Origin: WTAW01 sp964540205 | GTDB lineage: Bacteria; Acidobacteriota; Aminicenantia; Aminicenantales; Aminicenantaceae | Assembly (NCBI GenBank): GCA_964540205.1 | Contig: CAZIMJ010000082.1 | Coordinates: forward strand, 1-6,700 | Reading direction: 5' to 3' | Length of the DNA: 6,700 nucleotides | Part shown: piece after piece, positions 1-5,620 of the stretch | Layout: the number at the start of each line of letters is the position of its first letter | How positions within the stretch are numbered: position 1 is the first letter of the stretch | Notes under the pieces: generated by a model | The model's input: the letters and a program-made list of their open reading frames with translations, nothing else | The model's database searches: none | What the model was told of the DNA's origin: nothing | Translations under genes and position numbers: made by a program

Positions 1-863
1 ACAACTTGCTCAATCGAAACAGGAATGTCTGCTTTTAAATCCGTGATCGGCTTGGGCTTTTTATTCAGGATCGAATACAAAACAGTCTGTTCATGATCCC
101 CCTTAAAAGGCAGTTGACCGCAGAACATCTCATAAAGAGCCACACCTAATGACCAGATATCTGTGCGATGATCAACCTCTTCTCCTCGGGCTTGTTCAGG
201 AGACATGTAAGCGATCGTCCCCATCGTCATCCCTTCTTGTGTTATCAGAGTTCCTCCTGTTTTCCTGGCCAGTCCAAAATCCATGATCTTCGCCTGGTCT
301 CTCTCGGTCACCATGATGTTGGCGCTCTTGATATCCCTGTGCACGATTCCTTTCTTGTGGGCTTCCTGCAGACCTTCTGCCACTTGTGTGGTTATCTTCA
401 GGGCTTCATCCAGTTCGAGTGGACCCGATTCGATCTTCTTTTTCAAGCTCTGGCCCTCGATGTAGGCCATGGAAATGAAGGATGTCTCCTCGGCTTGGTC
501 AAACTCATAAACAGTGCAGATATTGGGATGGTCCAGTGCCGCAGCGGCCTGTGCCTTCCTCATGAATCGGTTTTTAACTTCTGAGATGTGTGTCAGCTCC
601 GGCGGCAAAAATTTCAGGGCGACTGTCCTTTTTAGCTTTGTGTCTTCGGCTCTGTAGACTACACCCATGCCCCCTCTACCCAGCTCTTCAAGGATCTGGT
701 ACCTTCCTGCAATGGTACTTCCCTTTTGCAAACTTTCCTTAGGTGTTATTAGAGTCTTCGTAATAGAGATTTCTTCAGCGGATTTTAAAGGTGCGGCACA
801 TCTACCACAATAGAGAGTATCGTCGGGATTTTCATGCTGACATTTAGGACACTTAACTGACAT
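1..863 (-). CDS. Zinc-ribbon Ser/Thr protein kinase, PknB-like (3' end cut by window edge)
   Basis: Predicted cytosolic eukaryotic-like protein kinase; 287 codons are visible, read by translating the minus strand. An N-terminal zinc ribbon has two CxxC knuckles (C5/C8 and C19/C22). After a linker, the kinase domain begins near residue 53. It has a glycine-rich loop LGRGGMGVVY (61-70), the ATP lysine K84 in VALKFL, HRDIKSAN (175-182; catalytic D177, K179, N182), DFG (195-197), a Thr-containing activation loop (205-216) and SPEQARGEE (221-229) in the APE position. Oddity: the alpha-C position that carries the salt-bridge Glu in PknB (RREAQ) reads RKAQ here, so K103 replaces Glu (codon AAG at 557-555). 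The start ATG at 863-861 is supported by a Shine-Dalgarno-like AAGGCGG (875-869) five bases upstream, and it places the ribbon at the N-terminus. The remaining kinase C-lobe and any sensor or TPR/beta-propeller region lie outside the window, so the substrate and signal are unknown. It may be active or an atypical kinase. Confidence 0.93.
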   Translation of the reverse strand, partial: MSVKCPKCQHENPDDTLYCGRCAAPLKSAEEISITKTLITPKESLQKGSTIAGRYQILEELGRGGMGVVYRAEDTKLKRTVALKFLPPELTHISEVKNRFMRKAQAAAALDHPNICTVYEFDQAEETSFISMAYIEGQSLKKKIESGPLELDEALKITTQVAEGLQEAHKKGIVHRDIKSANIMVTERDQAKIMDFGLARKTGGTLITQEGMTMGTIAYMSPEQARGEEVDHRTDIWSLGVALYEMFCGQLPFKGDHEQTVLYSILNKKPKPITDLKADIPVSIEQV

Positions 864-938
864 TTTTACCGCCTTATATAACTAGCATCAAAGCTCTTGC
901 TTAAAGCTCACTTTATCCCAATCTATAATATTCCAACT

Positions 939-966
939 ATTATCATAGCAGCGAATATGATGTCAA
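939..966 (-). promoter_or_regulatory. Candidate sigma70-type promoter for the kinase gene
   Basis: On the minus strand a perfect -35 TTGACA (966-961) is followed after 16 bases by GATAAT (944-939), five of six matches to the -10 consensus. Transcription would start near 932, giving a leader of about 70 bases before the kinase ATG. Seen by eye only; assignment to the kinase rests on orientation and distance. Confidence 0.55.
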
Positions 967-993
967 ATGAAGGAAAGAGCAAACCTCTCCCCA

Positions 994-1012
994 TGTCACA
1001 CAGGTGTCACAC
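994..1012. repeat. Pair of TGTCACAC direct repeats, 11-bp period
   Basis: TGTCACAC occurs at 994-1001 and again at 1005-1012. The repeat start-to-start distance is 11 bp, about one helical turn, so both copies face the same side of the DNA. The second copy sits in the small inverted repeat GTGTCACAC (1004-1012). It lies about 28 bp upstream of the kinase -35 box, where an activator site could be. Function is inferred only from position and spacing. Confidence 0.35.
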
Positions 1013-1118
1013 GAAATGCTTAAATTTGCTCGCTATTGCGTACGGTTGCTAAAACAAGATAACGCTGAAATGTTGTGATAAAGCTGTTGTTTATAGGGGG
1101 AAATCAGGGAAAAAGGAT

Positions 1119-1195
<77 letters not shown>

Positions 1196-1207
1196 GTACC
1201 AAGCCGT

Positions 1208-1235
1208 ATTATAGCAGACAAAAAAACTTTGTCAA
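1208..1235 (-). promoter_or_regulatory. Strong consensus promoter of tRNA-fMet
   Basis: On the minus strand there is a perfect TTGACA (1235-1230), a 16-base spacer, and a perfect TATAAT (1213-1208) preceded by TGC, that is, an extended -10 motif. Initiation near 1201 would leave a leader of only about six bases before the mature tRNA 5' end at 1195. The DNA upstream of the -35 box is A/T-rich and could act as an UP element. Such a promoter fits a highly expressed stable RNA. Confidence 0.85.
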
Positions 1236-1248
1236 AAGCTTTTCATAT

Positions 1249-1266
1249 GTATTTTTATAAAAATAC
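1249..1266. promoter_or_regulatory. 18-bp perfect palindrome between divergent promoters
   Basis: GTATTTTTATAAAAATAC is a perfect inverted repeat with no central spacer. It ends one base before the nuoJ -35 box (1268) and lies 13 bp from the tRNA -35 box (1235). A second, shorter palindrome AAAAGCTTTT (1234-1243) overlaps the tRNA -35 by two bases. The palindrome could be an operator for a dimeric regulator, a shared A/T-rich UP element, or chance in AT-rich DNA. The symmetry is seen directly; the function is inferred. Confidence 0.4.
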
Positions 1267-1267
1267 C

Positions 1268-1297
1268 TTGACATTAACTTAAGGAAAAAAATAAAAT
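1268..1297 (+). promoter_or_regulatory. Candidate promoter for nuoJKLMN
   Basis: A perfect -35 TTGACA (1268-1273) is followed after 18 bases by TAAAAT (1292-1297), five of six matches to TATAAT. Transcription would start near 1303-1305, only about 7-9 bases before the nuoJ ATG at 1312, so the mRNA would have almost no leader. The 18-base spacer is slightly long, and the -10 is one of several possible choices in an A-rich stretch. Confidence 0.5.
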
Positions 1298-1311
1298 GGG
1301 ACACTAAAAAA

Positions 1312-1815
1312 ATGGCTTATTTTTTATTTTTTTTACTGGCAATTGTGTGCGTTGGCGCGGTCGTCGCCATGATTTTCTCTAAGAACCAGGCTTATAGCGC
1401 TCTCTTTGTTATTCTTGCTTTTATTTGCATGGCAGGATTGTTCGGACTATTAGATGCTCCATTCATCGCCGTGATTCAAATTATCGTTTATGCGGGTGCG
1501 ATCATGGTCCTGTTCCTGTTCGTTATCATGATGATCAACCTCCAAGATGGAATTCCACCAGAAAGAAAACGCTGGACGATAGGTCTGTCTTTTATGATCG
1601 CAGGCGTTCTCATCCTTGAACTCATTTTTGCTTTAAAAGGATTTCTTTCCCCTGCCCAAGCTGCTGTTGAGGGGAGTCCGGGAAGCCCCACCGATCTCGG
1701 CCGCCTCCTCTTCACCAAGTATCTCTACCCCTTCGAGATCACATCCGTGCTCATCATCGCAGCACTTGTCGGTGCCATGGTTTTAGTTAAGAAAAGAGAC
1801 GAGGGCAAAGAATAA
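1312..1815 (+). CDS. nuoJ: NADH-quinone oxidoreductase subunit J
   Basis: Integral membrane subunit of respiratory complex I, part of the coupling region between quinone site and proton pumps. The 167 residues form five hydrophobic helices (about 2-22, 28-46, 53-76, 89-110 and 143-160). The family hallmark is helix 3, VIQIIVYAGAIMVLFLFVIM (54-73), whose YAGA segment corresponds to the flexible pi-bulge region known in complex I. Length is slightly below E. coli NuoJ (184). A hydrophilic Gly/Pro/Ser loop (about 112-130) separates helices 4 and 5. It is first in the five-gene run and follows a candidate promoter directly. No Shine-Dalgarno sequence is seen within the usual distance (A-rich ACACTAAAAAA before ATG; the nearest AAGGA is at 1281-1285), so initiation may rely on a near-leaderless transcript. 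The start is favoured because helix 1 begins at once, as in homologues. Confidence 0.95.
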   Translation: MAYFLFFLLAIVCVGAVVAMIFSKNQAYSALFVILAFICMAGLFGLLDAPFIAVIQIIVYAGAIMVLFLFVIMMINLQDGIPPERKRWTIGLSFMIAGVLILELIFALKGFLSPAQAAVEGSPGSPTDLGRLLFTKYLYPFEITSVLIIAALVGAMVLVKKRDEGKE

Positions 1816-1824
1816 AGATTAACA

Positions 1825-2127
1825 ATGGTTCCAACTAGCTATTTCATCATTCTAAGCGCAATCCTGTTTGTATTGGGGGCTTTTGCCTTCTTTGTCAAGC
1901 GCGACCTGATCACCCAGTTCCTCTGCATCGAAGTCATGCTCAGTGCAGCCAACCTCGCATTCATCGCCTTTGCCAGAGCCACATCGTCGCTGGACGGACA
2001 GATCATTGTGATCTTTATCATTACCGTTGCGGCTGCCGAAGCCGCTGTAGGCCTAGCCATCATCCTTCTTGTTTACAGGCAGAAAAAAACAATAAAATCA
2101 GAAGACATGAATCTGATGCAAGGGTAA
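1825..2127 (+). CDS. nuoK: NADH-quinone oxidoreductase subunit K
   Basis: Small membrane subunit of complex I (MrpC/ND4L-like) that helps build the first half-channels of the membrane arm. At 100 residues it matches the usual family length. Three helices are visible (about 4-24, 28-50 and 58-84). Both membrane glutamates known to matter in E. coli NuoK are present at the same numbers: E36 in CIEVMLSAANLAF and E72 in TVAAAEAAVGLAI. It starts nine bases after the nuoJ stop. Only a weak AAAGA (1814-1818) precedes the ATG, so coupling to nuoJ translation is likely. Confidence 0.97.
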   Translation: MVPTSYFIILSAILFVLGAFAFFVKRDLITQFLCIEVMLSAANLAFIAFARATSSLDGQIIVIFIITVAAAEAAVGLAIILLVYRQKKTIKSEDMNLMQG

Positions 2128-2128
2128 T

Positions 2129-4030
2129 ATGACTGATATTTTTTGGATCATTCCACTTATACCTGGCTTGAGTTCTCTCATCCTGGTCATTTTTGGAACC
2201 AAGCTCCCCAAGAAATATATTTCAATTCAGGCATGCACGGCTGTGTTTGCCTCTTTTGTGGTTTCTCTCATATCTTTCATCGGGCTTAAACATACTCCTC
2301 TTGAAGCGTATCCACTCATCAAAAATCTTTATCCCTGGATTCAATCCGGAGATTTTAAGGCTGCACTCTCCTTTCAGTTCGACCCATTAACAGCTGTCAT
2401 GGCACTCGTGGTTACTGGCGTTGCATTTATCATCCACGTGTATTCGATAGGCTACATGGCCGAAGATAAGAGTTATGCCCGGTTTTTTCAGAATATGAAC
2501 CTCTTTACCTTTGCCATGCTCATCTTGGTCATGGGTTCCAACTTGGTACTCATGTTCGTTGGTTGGGAGGGGGTTGGTCTATGTTCTTATCTGTTGATCG
2601 GATTTTGGTTCGAGAAACATTCCGCCGCAAACGCCGGGAATAAGGCGTTTATAGTCAACCGGATCGGAGATGCAGGTTTTATCCTCGGTATCCTTTTTAT
2701 ATTTATATATGTCGGAAGCACTGAATTCACGGCCATTAACGAAGCCATTGGTGGAGGACACATCACACAGAGTGTGGCCACTCTTATTGCCTTGCTCCTG
2801 TTTGTGGGAGCCATTGGAAAATCGGCCCAAATCCCATTGTATGTATGGCTTCCGGATGCTATGGAAGGGCCCACTCCTGTCAGTGCCCTTATCCACGCGG
2901 CCACGATGGTGACCGCAGGCGTCTATATGGTCGCCCGGATGAATCTTCTCTACACCCTATCAGGAACAGCAGGAACTATAGTTGCAATTGTAGGTGCTGT
3001 CACAGCCTTCTATGCAGCGACCATGGCCCTTACACAGAACGACATCAAAAGAGTACTGGCATACTCAACGATCTCCCAGCTGGGATACATGTTCATGGGT
3101 TGCGGCGTGGGTGCCTATGCAGCAGGGATCTTTCACCTTTATACACACGCCTTTTTTAAGAGCCTTTTATTCTTGGCGGCAGGAAGTGTGATGCATGCTC
3201 TGTCGGGCGAGTTGGATATGCAGAAAATGGGAGGTCTCAGGAAGTACCTTCCACGCACCTTCCCTGTTTTTCTCATCGGGGCGATCGCCATATCAGGAGT
3301 CCCCTTCCTTTCAGGATTTTTCTCCAAGGATGCGATCCTCACCAGTGCGTTTGCAAGCGGCAACTATTTGGTCTGGGTGCTGGGCATAGTAACAGCCGTG
3401 CTCACTGCATTCTACATGTTCAGGCTCATCTTCCTCACATTTTTCGGTCAGGAACGCCTCGATCCTGAGGTCAAGAAACATCTCCATGAATCCCCGCCAG
3501 TGATGACGGTTCCTCTCCAGATCCTGGCTTTCTTTTCGATCGTCGCTGGATATGTAGGTCTCCCTCTGGTATTCGGGAAAAATCTGGACTGGTTCGGCCA
3601 CTTCTTAGAACCTGTGATCGAAGTGCATCACGAAGCCCATCTCAGTCTCAGCACCGAATGGTTTCTCATCCTGTTCTCTGTGGCTGTTGCTCTCTTTGGA
3701 ATATATCTAGCCTATATTTTTTACATTAAAAAACCGAAAACACCCTATAATCTTGTTACTAAATTCCCCTCGCTCTACAAGCTGCTCTACAATAAATATT
3801 ATGTAGATGAGATCTATAATGCCTCGATCGTACGGCCTCTCATTAGGGGATCTGAGATAGTGTATGACAATTTTGACATGAAAGTTATTGATGGAACGGC
3901 AAACGGCTTGGCAAAAACAACCGGGTTTTTTGGTAAATTCTTTAGTTATTTTCAGACAGGTTTGATCAAAGACTATGCTTTGATCTTTCTCTTGGGAGTC
4001 ATACTCTTGTTAGGATATATACTCTTTTAA
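2129..4030 (+). CDS. nuoL: NADH-quinone oxidoreductase subunit L
   Basis: Distal antiporter-like proton-pump subunit of complex I, 633 residues (E. coli about 613). Residues about 85-440 form the conserved multi-helix pump core. Key residues, with E. coli counterparts from memory, are E147 in VGWEGVGLCSYLLIGFW (E144), D181 (D178), K231 in GKSAQIPLYVWLPDAMEGPT (K229), H256 in ALIHAATM (H254), H340 and K344 in THAFFKSLLFL (K342), and K400 in FFSKDAIL (K399). All of these are present. The C-terminal part has the loop and amphipathic stretch expected for the lateral helix HL (about 543-600), then a final membrane helix (615-632). The ATG follows the nuoK stop by one base. AAGGG (2120-2124) four bases upstream is a plausible ribosome site. 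No truncation or frameshift is seen. Confidence 0.97.
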   Translation: MTDIFWIIPLIPGLSSLILVIFGTKLPKKYISIQACTAVFASFVVSLISFIGLKHTPLEAYPLIKNLYPWIQSGDFKAALSFQFDPLTAVMALVVTGVAFIIHVYSIGYMAEDKSYARFFQNMNLFTFAMLILVMGSNLVLMFVGWEGVGLCSYLLIGFWFEKHSAANAGNKAFIVNRIGDAGFILGILFIFIYVGSTEFTAINEAIGGGHITQSVATLIALLLFVGAIGKSAQIPLYVWLPDAMEGPTPVSALIHAATMVTAGVYMVARMNLLYTLSGTAGTIVAIVGAVTAFYAATMALTQNDIKRVLAYSTISQLGYMFMGCGVGAYAAGIFHLYTHAFFKSLLFLAAGSVMHALSGELDMQKMGGLRKYLPRTFPVFLIGAIAISGVPFLSGFFSKDAILTSAFASGNYLVWVLGIVTAVLTAFYMFRLIFLTFFGQERLDPEVKKHLHESPPVMTVPLQILAFFSIVAGYVGLPLVFGKNLDWFGHFLEPVIEVHHEAHLSLSTEWFLILFSVAVALFGIYLAYIFYIKKPKTPYNLVTKFPSLYKLLYNKYYVDEIYNASIVRPLIRGSEIVYDNFDMKVIDGTANGLAKTTGFFGKFFSYFQTGLIKDYALIFLLGVILLLGYILF

Positions 4031-4033
4031 AAA

Positions 4034-5620
4034 ATGGACGCACAAATCTTAAGCATCATGATATTTTTACCGCTGGCAGGGGCTCTTCTGCTTATTTTTA
4101 TCAACAAAGATAAAGAAAATCTCCTGCGCAATATTGCTTTGATCCTGACTCTAGTGACATTTGTCATTTCGCTGTCTCTCTATTTCAATTTTAATGACCA
4201 TAACCCGGATCCGCAGTTTGTGGAGAAGAGTTCTTGGATAGGATACGGAATCGATTATCATATAGGAATCGATGGCATCAGCCTGGTCCTCGTATTGCTC
4301 ACAACGTTTCTGATGCCGATCGCCATTCTCGCATCATGGAAATACATTGGAAAGAGAGTCAAAGAATACTTGATATTCATGCTCCTTTTAGAGACGGGTA
4401 TCATCGGAGTTTTTGTTTCGCTTAATCTCTTTCTGTTCTATGTGTTCTGGGAACTTACTCTCGTTCCCATGTACTTTTTGATCGGTATCTGGGGAGGAAA
4501 ACGCCGTATTTATGCGACCATCAAATTTGTCCTCTTCACCATGTTCGGCAGCTTACTGATGTTGGTGGCGATGTTCTTCCTTTATTCCATGTACTATAAA
4601 GCCACTGGTGTGTATTCCTTTAATATTTTCGATATGTACAAACTTGTTTTGAATCCCAGCATTCAAATATGGCTTTTTCTTGCGTTTGCACTGGCTTTTG
4701 CTATCAAAGTCCCGATGTTTCCGCTGCACACCTGGTTGCCTGATGCTCACGTGGAGGCACCCACTGCAGGGTCGGTCATCCTGGCAGCTGTACTCCTAAA
4801 AATGGGGGCGTATGGTTTTCTCCGGTTCGCCATGCCACTCTTCCCGGATGCCTTAACAAAATGCCTTCCATATCTGGGTGTATTGGCACTTATTGGGATA
4901 ATCTATGGGGGTTTGATGGCCCTGATACAGAAGGACGTTAAATCGCTCGTAGCTTACTCGAGTGTCAGCCACATGGGTCTCATCATGCTGGCAATTTTTG
5001 CCCTGAATATGGAAGGAATCCAGGGAGGTGTCTATCAAATGCTCAACCATGGGTTGAGTACGGGTGCGCTGTTTTTGTGTGTCGGAATCCTTTATGAAAG
5101 AGCCCACACAAGGCTCATCAAAGATTTTGGAGGTGTCAGTAAACAGATGCCTGTTTTTGCAGCCTTCTTCTTGATCTGTATGCTCTCATCGGTAGGCCTC
5201 CCGGGACTGAACGGTTTTGTTGGTGAGATCCTGTGTCTCTTCGGTATCTTCAAGGCCAATAAACTTCTGGCTATCCTCGGAGTGACAACCGTGATCCTTG
5301 CTGCGGCTTATCTCCTCTGGATGTTCAAGAGGGTGATGCACGGTCCCATCACCAATGACAGAGTCAATAATTTCAAAGATCTTAATAAAAGAGAGATCGC
5401 CTATCTCTTACCCATCATTATTATGATGTTCTGGATGGGCCTTTATCCTCAGCCATTACTGAGGAAGATGGATGCATCCATTAATAAACTCGTCAACCAA
5501 ATTAATCAAAAGAAAACGCTTTTTATAGAAAACCAAAAAGAAAACAAGCTCCTTTGGGATATCAAAACATTAAAGAACGCGACTGAGCTCCATCAAGAGA
5601 AAGAAGAGGCAATCCAATGA
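4034..5620 (+). CDS. nuoM: NADH-quinone oxidoreductase subunit M
   Basis: Central antiporter-like pump subunit of complex I, 528 residues (E. coli 509). Diagnostic residues are E140 in FWELTLVPMYFLIGIWG (E. coli E144), K225 in AIKVPMFPLHTWLPDAH (K234), K256 in LLKMGAYGFLRF (K265), H339 in LNHGLSTGALFL (H348) and E399 in GFVGEI (E407). The proton path therefore looks intact. After the last helix (about 456-472), residues 478-528 form a hydrophilic tail rich in Lys, Glu, Asn and Gln, longer than I expect for this family and probably helical. The gene begins three bases after nuoL. The only purine motif, AGGA (4012-4015), is too far upstream, so reinitiation by ribosomes finishing nuoL is likely. 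Its TGA stop overlaps the nuoN start. Confidence 0.97.
   Translation: MDAQILSIMIFLPLAGALLLIFINKDKENLLRNIALILTLVTFVISLSLYFNFNDHNPDPQFVEKSSWIGYGIDYHIGIDGISLVLVLLTTFLMPIAILASWKYIGKRVKEYLIFMLLLETGIIGVFVSLNLFLFYVFWELTLVPMYFLIGIWGGKRRIYATIKFVLFTMFGSLLMLVAMFFLYSMYYKATGVYSFNIFDMYKLVLNPSIQIWLFLAFALAFAIKVPMFPLHTWLPDAHVEAPTAGSVILAAVLLKMGAYGFLRFAMPLFPDALTKCLPYLGVLALIGIIYGGLMALIQKDVKSLVAYSSVSHMGLIMLAIFALNMEGIQGGVYQMLNHGLSTGALFLCVGILYERAHTRLIKDFGGVSKQMPVFAAFFLICMLSSVGLPGLNGFVGEILCLFGIFKANKLLAILGVTTVILAAAYLLWMFKRVMHGPITNDRVNNFKDLNKREIAYLLPIIIMMFWMGLYPQPLLRKMDASINKLVNQINQKKTLFIENQKENKLLWDIKTLKNATELHQEKEEAIQ

Larger units (their letters stand above)
864..1118. other. Non-coding spacer between kinase and tRNA-fMet
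   Basis: No convincing gene is present. The 31-codon plus-strand frame at 957-1052 lacks a Shine-Dalgarno sequence and resembles nothing recognised. The spacer holds the kinase leader and promoter (939-966) and a pair of TGTCACAC repeats (994-1012). I see no convincing rho-independent terminator behind the tRNA: its 3' end is followed on the minus strand by a short CCTTTTTCCC stretch without a separate hairpin. Read-through from the tRNA promoter into the kinase gene, which lies in the same direction, is therefore possible. Confidence 0.6.

Noticed and set aside
168..584. 138-codon open frame on the plus strand opposite the kinase gene
   Set aside because: The minus strand here encodes the well-conserved kinase lobe with all its motifs; the plus frame has no ribosome site or recognisable domain and is a shadow.
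957..1052. 31-codon plus-strand frame in the kinase-tRNA spacer
   Set aside because: It has no Shine-Dalgarno sequence, no recognisable motif, and overlaps the kinase promoter and repeats; likely chance.
1058..1086. Imperfect direct repeat GATAACGCTG / GATAAAGCTG
   Set aside because: Only two short copies with a mismatch at 19-bp spacing and no nearby promoter element; within chance expectation.
1101..1118. Possible terminator after tRNA-fMet (CCTTTTTCCC on the minus strand)
   Set aside because: There is a short T-run but no separate GC-rich hairpin before it, so a rho-independent terminator cannot be supported.
2579..2904. Two 105-codon minus-strand frames inside nuoL
   Set aside because: They lie antisense to the conserved pump core of NuoL and show no domain or start signals.
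3311..3601. 96-codon minus-strand frame inside nuoL
   Set aside because: Antisense shadow of conserved NuoL helices; the nuoL frame is intact and carries the essential K400.
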